A stretch of DNA of 45,459 nucleotides from a virus: positions 1 through 45,459 of the IMG/VR virus record IMGVR_UViG_3300042429_000404. One strand, written 5' to 3'. The notes under the pieces are model-generated. The model was given only the letters and a program-made list of their open reading frames with translations, did no database searches and was not told the origin of the DNA. Below, piece by piece: positions 41,101-45,459 of this stretch; positions within the stretch are counted from its first letter, which is position 1, and each line of letters opens with the position of its first letter. The translations under genes were made by a program, and so were the position numbers.

Positions 41101-41602
41101 TCAGGAAATAGATCCAGTGCTAGGTGCAGTTGGCGTTAGGCCAGCATCACCTCAGCTAGATGTTATTGATGCTTTCTTTAGCAAGGTTTACACTAAGCCA
41201 GGGCTGGGTTTCTGGGAGTCTCTTGGAGATCTATCTGCAAATACTATCGGTGGTGTTGTTGTGGGAAACGCTACTCCTCTGTTTAAGATACCGGCAGAGC
41301 TTGCCACTGGCACAAAAACTAGCGGTCAGCGTATTGATAACTTGGGTGAGTATTTGCTAGATCAGTCGGGCCTGGGCGGAATTACTAGATCACTTGGCTA
41401 CACACCGTGGGGTGAGCAACGATCAGACTTTAAAGAAGGCGCTTACGGTGAGGCAGACAGAGAAAGACAGGCTTGGAACCTGTTTACTGGCTTTAAGTCC
41501 ACTTATTACCAATCTCCAGCTTCGCTTGAAATAGCTAGACAAGAGCGTATAGACTACTGGAACAGGTTCTACAAATCAGGAAAATACGCAGAGGATAACT
41601 AA
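38108..41602 (+). CDS. Second large internal virion/ejection protein, 1164 aa
   Basis: ATG 38108 overlaps the previous stop, with AGAGGAG upstream. The protein is mostly helical. A very hydrophilic Lys/Ala/Asn-rich linker lies at about 390-450 (AAASGGTRKDNNKNRAHGEV) and could be a protease-sensitive hinge. Amphipathic or hydrophobic stretches occur near 735-770 (KSSLTIWRPGHHMVSMVGNV) and 935-960 (RRAFYFYTWQKQALFKVLEM). With the 1335-aa protein it probably forms the internal core and transenvelope channel. No lytic-transglycosylase motif was seen. Confidence 0.85.
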   Translation: MASKCVIEVQEVVSNYVKTMPAVGKLIDDASKQVKSLQAIKEASYQGQLNTTGAAIGLREASDRFIRETELPESFTRPGDVPIKAAKGKINKREAQQAGIMNQWGMAAAYADIAGLARGFGSATKELTGKAIRVFTVQLNLHDIILRSSGIPLSTTKAGAEAGKFFYSNLTFGDLIQVFDKFKMTGSIAKYFLRSPDASKNIQSQNTAEAVRRILEHGDLYGKIDLVDDLPVLKAQVLDALRNPSGIGKPPKGKKLAEYEATVKWANEGDGLKLTEELADELLTEKMVRSLITENERLRVITGVLAKGDGLRMADGLLKMITSLPFKNDRMYAYGDILFSNRMRDIYKDDALVNMTPDQLNLVFGENYLAQFFNEIDPSSLVHVKNTQKYSKAVAADKKANKKAAASGGTRKDNNKNRAHGEVVAETSGHAATKAADDLKNDPNTVPQEASLEGSQKARQFQLEFEVGPLMGGAVRAFGWVSDKVTMGGQLKTSIIGVEHFRLENAATMTTQLAKLYKSVGQDDKLVNDTFRALQSGTPLDGMPEVQRKLAESMNKFIDDIFGFGQRNNLEMNAIYGDEFKKSLNYLGLGKMSDGLSAVTDDVGDVIGEWWKTVELDEGQNALTMMTKVYSAMQLSRIKPTIAATLRHHFSHTAEGLTYDQAVKLGYQSIAKESGLSNFINIGDKPTLFHPEVIRNMRALNAHLEFEKGFKTEGWQKFWNKMDPTIGVLKSSLTIWRPGHHMVSMVGNVLFNATYGVSAGDYAAAIRMVARRGDILDLDEAALTAALREGAPEGYALKGDGKVWPIVVGGKVVDVPVEVLLRGADEIGGVPISARAARDLPNDTDPQNFSVDGFVQKTPGVKQIAAVDRGLAKVAAIRDNVARYALYMRELRRGGYNSIEEAILTASRKVHEVHPTVGTLTNVERKNARRAFYFYTWQKQALFKVLEMAANQPAIITMPSKLQYALATAGGVNPESFGDGWDPEGLYASYFTNSVFSPQEIDPVLGAVGVRPASPQLDVIDAFFSKVYTKPGLGFWESLGDLSANTIGGVVVGNATPLFKIPAELATGTKTSGQRIDNLGEYLLDQSGLGGITRSLGYTPWGEQRSDFKEGAYGEADRERQAWNLFTGFKSTYYQSPASLEIARQERIDYWNRFYKSGKYAEDN

Positions 41603-41814
41603 TGTCGGAAGAGACGAACGCAGTAGAGTTAACAGACGAAGAAGCACAAGAGCGCATAAAAAACATGTTTATTGCGCTAGATGCTATCTATAAACTACAC
41701 GGACCAAATCAAGAAGAAGATCCTTGGATCTGTCAAACCTGCAGCAACTGCGATGGTGACGTTGTTTGGCCTTGCGAGACCGAGAAGATTATTCTCGGTG
41801 CTTTAGGTATTTAA
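41602..41814 (+). CDS. Small zinc-binding protein, 70 aa
   Basis: The ATG overlaps the previous stop. An acidic helical N-terminus (LTDEEAQERIKNMFIALDAI) is followed by C-x2-C-x2-C-x7-C (CQTCSNCDGDVVWPC, residues 45-59), a probable zinc site, and EKIILGALGI. Similar small proteins are common in actinophages. Its TAA stop shares the bases TTAA with the stop of the convergent 45-aa gene. Confidence 0.82.
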   Translation: MSEETNAVELTDEEAQERIKNMFIALDAIYKLHGPNQEEDPWICQTCSNCDGDVVWPCETEKIILGALGI

Positions 41815-41948
41815 CCGCCGTAGACTTGAGATTTAACGCCGGAGAAGTTCTTTTTCTTCTTACCGGACTTCATAGCAAGCGCAGCTTTCTTAGCAGCAGC
41901 TTTACCTTCTTTTGTGTAAGGGTATTCCTTACCAGCTACGTTTGGCAT
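41811..41948 (-). CDS. Small basic protein, 45 aa
   Basis: This is a short ORF filling an otherwise unexplained gap: MPNVAGKEYPYTKEGKAAAK, then a Lys/Ala-rich helix (KKAALAMKSGKKKKN) and FSGVKSQVYGG. Composition resembles the short lysine-rich proteins often seen beside virion genes of aquatic phages. The start overlaps the stop of the Pro-rich gene (TAATG), and the stop shares TTAA with the convergent gene. DNA binding or packaging within the virion is possible but unproven. Confidence 0.78.
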   Translation of the reverse strand: MPNVAGKEYPYTKEGKAAAKKAALAMKSGKKKKNFSGVKSQVYGG

Positions 41949-42184
41949 TATGGCTTTGGCTTCTTTGCTAATGCAGCTAGAGCGTCTTTCTTTGCCTGAA
42001 CCTTGTTAAATGCAGGCTTCTGCACTTGACCTAGTGGGGCACTTCCAGGACGAGGGCGATTAGGGCGACCTAGCGGTGGCTTTGGAAACGTTGGGCGACC
42101 TAGCGGTGGCTTTGGAGACGTTGGGCGACCTGGCTTAGAAGGCAAAGCCTGTGGCTTCTGTGGGATTGGCTTAATTGGCTTCAT
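41948..42184 (-). CDS. Pro/Lys-rich basic protein with tandem repeats, 78 aa
   Basis: The sequence is low-complexity: LGRPTFPKPPLGRP occurs as imperfect repeats (encoded near 42065-42125 with nearly identical 33-base units) followed by a basic Ala/Lys helix. It is probably disordered and positively charged. It is co-transcribed with the holin-like genes and overlaps the next gene by one base. No function is recognised. Confidence 0.75.
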   Translation of the reverse strand: MKPIKPIPQKPQALPSKPGRPTSPKPPLGRPTFPKPPLGRPNRPRPGSAPLGQVQKPAFNKVQAKKDALAALAKKPKP

Positions 42185-42186
42185 GA

Positions 42187-42366
42187 TTAGTCTTCCTTGA
42201 TGTTGTTTAAAGCTAGAGCTGAGTTTCCTACGGCTAGAATAGCAGCGATCACATTAAGGATCAATGTACCCTCTTCGGTGGTGAACAAGCCATAACCGAT
42301 TAGCAATGGGACTAGTGCTACTGAGATACCGTAAATGTATCTGCGAATGTTTGCGTTTAGATTCAT
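42187..42366 (-). CDS. Holin-like protein with two membrane spans, 59 aa
   Basis: The start is ATG 42366. A longer reading to 42462 runs through the previous gene and is rejected. Two transmembrane segments, YIYGISVALVPLLIGYGLF (about 11-29) and ILNVIAAILAVGNSALAL (about 37-54), are linked by a short TTEEGT turn, and the ends are charged. This is typical of small actinophage holins. There is no ribosome binding site, but TATAAT lies exactly 6 bases upstream, suggesting a leaderless mRNA made independently of the operon. It would release the endolysin encoded at 13327-14097. Confidence 0.85.
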   Translation of the reverse strand: MNLNANIRRYIYGISVALVPLLIGYGLFTTEEGTLILNVIAAILAVGNSALALNNIKED

Positions 42367-42372
42367 GAGATT

Positions 42373-42378
42373 ATTATA
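42373..42378 (-). promoter_or_regulatory. Perfect -10 TATAAT giving leaderless holin mRNA
   Basis: On the minus strand TATAAT is followed by 6 bases and then the holin ATG. This is the same geometry as TATACT before the 89-aa gene at 21989. No good -35 is visible. Confidence 0.5.
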
Positions 42379-42380
42379 CC

Positions 42381-42632
42381 TTACTTTAGCAATGCAAATA
42401 TGGTAGCCACAAAGGAAACTATTGCGCCACCTAGGGCTGTTCTGGCAATAACGTCGATCCACTGTAATTTAGCTATTTCTAGCTCTACGTTACGCACCCT
42501 GTCAGGGATATCAGACAAGCCCTTAAGTTCACTGGCCAGCTGAATTAGAAGTTTATTGGTTTCTTGCTGTTCCTTGTAAAGGTCGTTAATGGTGACTTTT
42601 ACGTGGGCACCAGTTGTGGCGTCCGAGGACAT
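42381..42632 (-). CDS. XhlA/holin-accessory-like membrane protein, 83 aa
   Basis: The N-terminal 60 residues form a helix with heptad pattern (INDLYKEQQETNKLLIQLAS; DRVRNVELEIAKLQWI), and the C-terminal 20 residues form one transmembrane span (ARTALGGAIVSFVATIFALL). This coiled-coil-plus-tail-anchor design matches XhlA/DUF2746-like proteins that assist holins. It is adjacent to the two-span holin candidate. The start codon shares bases with the previous stop (TAATG). Confidence 0.8.
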   Translation of the reverse strand: MSSDATTGAHVKVTINDLYKEQQETNKLLIQLASELKGLSDIPDRVRNVELEIAKLQWIDVIARTALGGAIVSFVATIFALLK

Positions 42633-42820
42633 TATGCAGTTCCACCGTTAATGGTGATGCCGGTGGTCACAATAGTCTGAACCTTTGCAGTTAACTGAGC
42701 TACAGTGAGCGCAGTGTCAACTTTGTCCCAGTTAGAGTTTACGTCTGTAGATCTAAATGGTTCGGCTGTTCCAGGGGTAGGCTTAAATAAGCTAAGCTCA
42801 GGGGTTAACGTTGACGCCAT
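42632..42820 (-). CDS. Small virion-type protein, 62 aa
   Basis: AGGAAG precedes ATG 42820. LSLFKPTPGTAEPFRSTDVN followed by SNWDKVDTAL is a familiar motif of short phage fibre or structural proteins (KPTPGTAEPFR-x-x-D-(V/I)-N-x-NWDKVD). The rest is short and beta-rich. A virion role is likely, though it lies far from the fibre operon. Confidence 0.8.
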   Translation of the reverse strand: MASTLTPELSLFKPTPGTAEPFRSTDVNSNWDKVDTALTVAQLTAKVQTIVTTGITINGGTA

Positions 42821-43596
42821 TATTCTTCCTTAGTTAAGGGCAATACTTCAATAGTCGTCTCGCTCACCAGTATATCATCTGAGACGGGTTCAGGGATCAC
42901 TGTAATGGGTGAATTTCCCTGTGCAAGTGCCATTAGTTCTCGACCAATATTGCGCTTTGTAATCGGATCTCTTACGTGCCTAAGCACGATGTCCTGTACT
43001 TGTAGTAACAAAGATGTGACGTCAATGCTATTTTTGCTGTTTGGATCAAAGCGACCAGTTAGCTGATTTAGGAATGTGATCGCTTTCATGTCACCGGACT
43101 GCACCATTTGCCCAAGAGCCTGATCAGCAATCGGTAAATACTTTTTTAAATTGTCTTCTGCTTTTGCAGAAAATGCGCTCGCAAAATGTTTGTCGCGCAT
43201 CCAGCCATCAAGTTCTGCGATGTTGATCTTCATCTGCTTTGCAAGCACCTGAGGTGGCTTTAGGTTTAGCGGGTTCAGATAAGCCTGCAGAAATGTTTCT
43301 TGACGCAAAGTTAGGTTTGGGTTGTTTGTGGTCTTTACGCCACGATCTTCCATCGCACGCTGAAACTTAGAGGTCTCAAATACCAGTTCAACTTCATCTT
43401 TAGAAAGACTTGGATCTTGATCTAGCACGGTTTGCATCTCCACAAAGAAGCCTCGCCTATCCGCCGCGATAGCGGCCGCGAGTACTTTTTCAAATAGAGC
43501 TTGTTCTTTACCGGGCTTGGACTTGTAAAGTTTCGTCTCAAACTTTGACAAGTCCAAGTCCGGAGACTTCAGAACATGTTCTGAATTATCACTCAT
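42820..43596 (-). CDS. terS: Putative terminase small subunit, 258 aa
   Basis: ATG 43596 has GGAG 9 bases upstream; ATG 43611 is an alternative. The middle has NLTLRQETFLQAYLNPLNLK and PPQVLAKQMKINIAELDGWM, an HTH with the LT-x-(R/K)-Q-E-x-FL-x-A opening of phage small terminases. The helical QALGQMVQSGDMKAITFLNQ and LTGRFDP follows, also typical of TerS-like proteins. No other TerS candidate exists near TerL. The assignment is by pattern only, and the distance from TerL is unusual. Confidence 0.65.
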   Translation of the reverse strand: MSDNSEHVLKSPDLDLSKFETKLYKSKPGKEQALFEKVLAAAIAADRRGFFVEMQTVLDQDPSLSKDEVELVFETSKFQRAMEDRGVKTTNNPNLTLRQETFLQAYLNPLNLKPPQVLAKQMKINIAELDGWMRDKHFASAFSAKAEDNLKKYLPIADQALGQMVQSGDMKAITFLNQLTGRFDPNSKNSIDVTSLLLQVQDIVLRHVRDPITKRNIGRELMALAQGNSPITVIPEPVSDDILVSETTIEVLPLTKEE

Positions 43597-43873
43597 TAGG
43601 CCATTCTCCATCGAGGACCATCAGAGCAATAATGCTGTAATTAGCAAGGTCGATAAAACTATCGCGAAGACTCTCATTCTCAGGTGTAGCTCCTTTGTCA
43701 TATAAGTGGTTAATTCGGGCTAATTTGTCGTGCATTCGGACTCTAAGACCGTTAATAGGGCCTCCAGGGCTCTGTGAGATGTTCTTTGGTCCATAATCCT
43801 TGTGCTTCTTAAGTAGCAGCTGTTCGGCTTCTACGAAGGTTGCGCGGACGTTTTGCTCGAATTTATCGCTCAT
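43589..43873 (-). CDS. Nmad1/DUF1599-like protein, 94 aa
   Basis: Start ATG 43873 has AGGAAAG upstream; the longer reading to 43969 is rejected because it runs through the neighbouring gene. The motif series KHKDYGPKNISQSPGG, GLRVRMHDKLARINHLYDKG and ENESLRDSFIDLANYSIIAL matches the nucleotide-modification-associated domain 1 family, an all-alpha fold related to MazG-type pyrophosphatases. That suggests a role with modified nucleotides or nucleotide-pool cleaning, but no partner base-modification enzyme was recognised in the window. Confidence 0.88.
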   Translation of the reverse strand: MSDKFEQNVRATFVEAEQLLLKKHKDYGPKNISQSPGGPINGLRVRMHDKLARINHLYDKGATPENESLRDSFIDLANYSIIALMVLDGEWPNE

Positions 43874-44208
43874 TATTTCTTTCCTAACAGGTATTTGACT
43901 AGTGGTGGATTGTCTATCAGAACCATCAGTAGCGGCTCCTCGTATAAATTGATGAAAAAATGTTCCCATGTGTCTAGATCCTTATTTACTGGATGGTGTC
44001 CTGCATAAAATACAAACTTAAGGCAATGCAGGATCTCGTGTAGCAGTGTCTGTTTCCTTTTGGTCTCGCTTAGTCTATTCGACAACACGATCAGATTCTC
44101 ATCGTCTAGCGAATATCCTACGGCTTCGTGCAGCATTCCATCGCTTGCGGGATCACGCGACACGATCTTAAAAACCTGTGATCCAACTTTTATTGTCTTC
44201 GGGATCAT
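43873..44208 (-). CDS. HExxH metalloprotease-like protein, 111 aa
   Basis: TLLHEILHCLKFVF contains an HExxH zinc motif. The N-terminus (KVGSQVFKIVSRDP) is beta-rich, and the C-terminal helix includes DTWEHFFINLYEEPLLMVL with a possible third ligand. The gene overlaps the double-HTH gene by an ATGA. In Gram-positive mobile elements, ImmA-type HExxH proteases next to HTH repressors cleave the repressor. This pair could work likewise, but the protein is shorter than ImmA, so that remains inference. Confidence 0.75.
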   Translation of the reverse strand: MIPKTIKVGSQVFKIVSRDPASDGMLHEAVGYSLDDENLIVLSNRLSETKRKQTLLHEILHCLKFVFYAGHHPVNKDLDTWEHFFINLYEEPLLMVLIDNPPLVKYLLGKK

Positions 44209-44714
44209 GCTGCCGGCAACTTCTCTAGCTCAACAACATATTCCGGAGTCATCCCATACGGAGCGTAAGCCTCAACCAACTTACGGGAGAGTAACTCTGG
44301 GAACCCTTGTAGTAGACCATCTTCATAGCGAGAAATTACTGCGGGGTTAATGTGTAGCGTTGATGCAAGCGCTGTAGGTGTTCTTGCTAGCTCCAGTCGC
44401 CATTGCTTAAAGGATCTGTAGTACTGGCTCAGCGTGTACGGTGGGATCAGCATCAAGTTCTGCACGGCTGGCTTTGCGTCCACGGCTAGCGGCTTGTTTA
44501 TGTAGTTGTCGATCTGTTCGTATAGATCCGCTACTGACGTGCCTGTGCCATTAGCTAGCACGGCTACGATCTTCTCAGCAGGCTTTTTAGTTCTGCCATC
44601 TTCGATCGCTGTGATCGCTGCACGGTTTACGCCTGCCCGGCTAGCTAGATCCTTCTGAGAGAGTCCCAGCTGCAATCTTGCTAAGCGGACAGGGTGATCA
44701 ATGATTCTTGCCAT
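44205..44714 (-). CDS. Double Cro/CI-type HTH repressor-like protein, 169 aa
   Basis: AAGGAG precedes ATG 44714. Two HTH_3-like domains are visible. The first is at about 8-57 (LGLSQKDLASRAGVNRAAIT, IEDGRTKKP) and the second at about 97-150 (LARTPTALASTLHINPAVIS, RYEDG). It faces the P1 cassette across a divergent region of under 180 bases, as an early-gene repressor would. With no integrase visible it need not mean lysogeny. It is the first gene of the leftward holin/TerS operon. Confidence 0.92.
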   Translation of the reverse strand: MARIIDHPVRLARLQLGLSQKDLASRAGVNRAAITAIEDGRTKKPAEKIVAVLANGTGTSVADLYEQIDNYINKPLAVDAKPAVQNLMLIPPYTLSQYYRSFKQWRLELARTPTALASTLHINPAVISRYEDGLLQGFPELLSRKLVEAYAPYGMTPEYVVELEKLPAA

Positions 44715-44733
44715 CTCTGTCTCCTTGTTAATA

Positions 44734-44762
44734 TGTATAGTAGACAGCTTATCATATTTTAA
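44734..44762 (-). promoter_or_regulatory. Promoter of double-HTH operon
   Basis: Read on the minus strand, TTAAAA (44762-44757) is followed by exactly 17 bases and TATACA (44739-44734). The ribosome binding site AAGGAG and ATG 44714 follow. It is divergent from promoter cassette P1. Confidence 0.5.
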
Positions 44763-44789
44763 TATCTGGGGGAGTAAGGCTATATATAT

Positions 44790-44864
44790 ACGGGGACGAC
44801 TGGAACCTTGACAACATCAAACTATGGATTTAGGGCAGGCCGGGCTAGCGTAGTAAGCTATAAG
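44790..44864 (+). promoter_or_regulatory. Early promoter cassette P1 (divergent copy)
   Basis: ACGGGGACGACTGGAAC is followed by TTGACA (44808-44813) where the other copies have GATGATGATG. Then come ATGGATTTA ending at 44832, 18 bases, and TAGTAA (44851-44856), with an alternative TATAAG at 44859-44864. The 18-base spacing equals P2 and P3. It drives the two tiny zinc-finger genes and the structured RNA region. Confidence 0.6.
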
Positions 44865-44892
44865 TGTCAATTCAAAAAGAAAGGATGTTGAC

Positions 44893-45024
44893 ATGCACAT
44901 AACTACCGGCCCCATTACAGGAACAACAGCCACATGCGCCGAATGCGAGAGGGTATTCAACCTACTCAACCTAGGCGACGCAGAAGAATACTTCTACGGT
45001 CATGACTGTGAGGTAGACGAATGA
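44893..45024 (+). CDS. Tiny zinc-finger protein, 43 aa
   Basis: AAAGGA lies about 8 bases before ATG 44893. The product has CAEC (residues 15-18), then FNLLNLGDAEEYFYGH and C39, giving a C-x2-C ... H-x-C zinc site (H37, C39), and an acidic tail. It is expressed from cassette P1 and is followed by a second finger protein in an ATGA overlap. Too short for family assignment; an early regulatory or anti-host role is possible. Confidence 0.75.
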   Translation: MHITTGPITGTTATCAECERVFNLLNLGDAEEYFYGHDCEVDE

Positions 45025-45146
45025 TGACACTAGGCCTAGTGCCAACCCCAATGGGTTGGATGTACAAGTGTCTAGACTGTGAGGCACAATTCTTACCTGC
45101 AATTGCAGACTTCCATAAATGCCCGGAGGTTGAAGAGGAGGAATAA
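45021..45146 (+). CDS. Tiny zinc-finger protein, 41 aa
   Basis: ATG 45021 overlaps the previous stop (ATGA). The protein MGWMYKCLDCEAQFLPAIAD then FHKC has C-x2-C ... H-x2-C (C17, C20, H32, C34) and an acidic PEVEEEE tail, a minimal zinc ribbon. It is translationally coupled with the 43-aa protein, and the two may act as a pair. The noncoding structured segment begins right after its stop codon. Confidence 0.75.
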   Translation: MMTLGLVPTPMGWMYKCLDCEAQFLPAIADFHKCPEVEEEE

Positions 45147-45312
45147 GCAAGGTAGCTTGACTGGCAGACACCGGGGTTCAAGTCCCCGGCAAGCACGTGT
45201 GCCGAACAAATCAGTAGGCATCCATCGGGAATGAAACCCGGTTATCAAACGAGCTGGCAAACACCAGCGCTAACCCTGCAAGCCTATCCCCCTAGGCTTG
45301 CAGGGTTTTTTA
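45147..45312 (+). ncRNA. Structured noncoding segment with tRNA-elbow-like fold
   Basis: No ORF is visible here, but helices are dense. GCTTG (45155-45159) pairs with CAAGC (45190-45194), enclosing ACTGGCAGACA (D-loop-like, with GG) and a perfect T-arm: CCGGGG-TTCAAGT-CCCCGG (45171-45189). There is no anticodon arm and no CCA. Downstream are CGGG-AATGAAA-CCCG (45226-45240), GCTGG-CAAACA-CCAGC (45253-45268) and the terminator. An alternative pairing CGGCA (45187-45191)/TGCCG (45200-45204) excludes the T-arm, so two conformations are possible. A stable tRNA-mimic RNA or an mRNA 3' element is inferred. Confidence 0.55.
45272..45311 (+). terminator. Strong Rho-independent terminator
   Basis: A perfect 15-bp stem AACCCTGCAAGCCTA (45272-45286) / TAGGCTTGCAGGGTT (45293-45307) has a 6-base loop and continues into a T-run to 45311. 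It shares its core with the terminator at 1209-1249. It closes the P1 unit before the left-end promoter cassette P2. Confidence 0.95.
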
Positions 45313-45459
45313 TGCCCGGCGCAGAAACAGGGGACGAATGGAATGATGATGATGCGAGCGCAATGGATTTATAGCACCCCCTGTTTGTCTAGTATTATTG
45401 TTCTTGTAGCCACTTGGCTACTCAACCAAAGGAGCAAACCAAAATGACAGCAACTGCTA
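45313..45459. repeat. Right copy of 147-bp terminal direct repeat
   Basis: This block equals bases 1-147 except for G at 45333 (A at 21). It includes the P2 promoter, leader hairpin and ribosome binding site. Confidence 0.9.
45444..45459 (+). CDS. Start of 136-aa early gene, cut by window end
   Basis: The first five codons (MTATA) of the gene found complete at 132-542, repeated because of the terminal overlap. Not a separate gene. Confidence 0.85.

Noticed and set aside
45155-45195. Annotation as a complete functional tRNA
   Set aside because: The T-arm is perfect but there is no anticodon arm, no 7-bp acceptor and no CCA, so I list it only as a tRNA-like structure.

Overview
The window looks like an essentially complete, circularly closable genome of a short-tailed (podovirus-like) phage of an actinobacterium. 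Bases 45313-45459 repeat bases 1-147 with one mismatch (position 21 is A, 45333 is G), so the unique length is about 45,312 bp. The actinobacterial host is inferred from a four-cysteine WhiB-family regulator, several small families typical of actinophages, a Gram-positive amidase/peptidoglycan-binding endolysin without spanins, and apparent leaderless promoters. Podovirus morphology is inferred from a large (729 aa) portal, an adaptor-like and a stopper-like connector protein, two giant internal/ejection-type proteins (1335 and 1164 aa), and the absence of any tail-tube, sheath or tape-measure gene. No integrase was recognised.

Layout. (1) 1-12078, + strand: early region. Short transcription units sit between strong hairpin terminators and a reiterated promoter cassette, followed by a HTH regulator, an operon of small zinc-binding or unknown proteins, WhiB, an SNF2-like helicase, a Cas4/RecB-like nuclease with four cysteines, an OB-fold ssDNA-binding-like protein, an AEP primase fused to a D5-type SF3 helicase, and an HNH-like nuclease. 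No family A, B or C DNA polymerase was recognised. (2) 22016-12068, - strand: adhesion and lysis operon. It carries a collagen-like fibre protein, three tandem paralogous small virion proteins, two glycine-rich fibre proteins, short anchor-domain proteins, an Ig-like fibre protein, the endolysin, and a calcineurin-type phosphoesterase at the end. (3) 22017-41814, + strand: packaging and virion module, with a Holliday-resolvase-like nuclease, TerL, a zinc protein with an out-of-frame overlapping membrane protein, portal, scaffold, major capsid, connectors, and internal virion proteins. (4) 44714-41811, - strand: a double-HTH repressor-like protein, a HExxH protein, an Nmad1/MazG-like protein, a putative TerS, two holin-like membrane proteins and small basic proteins. 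(5) 44893-45312, + strand: two tiny zinc-finger proteins and a structured noncoding segment with a tRNA-elbow-like fold ending in a terminator, which joins the left end across the closure.

The genes are very tightly packed, with ATGA and TAATG overlaps almost throughout. The few noncoding gaps are therefore the most informative places. These are the four terminator/promoter cassettes around the closure point, a hairpin whose 18-nt loop carries two perfect anti-Shine-Dalgarno copies just upstream of the primase-helicase, an operator-like dyad array before the HTH gene, attenuator hairpins on both sides of the capsid gene, and the tRNA-like RNA segment. All functional assignments come from reading motifs; no database search was run.
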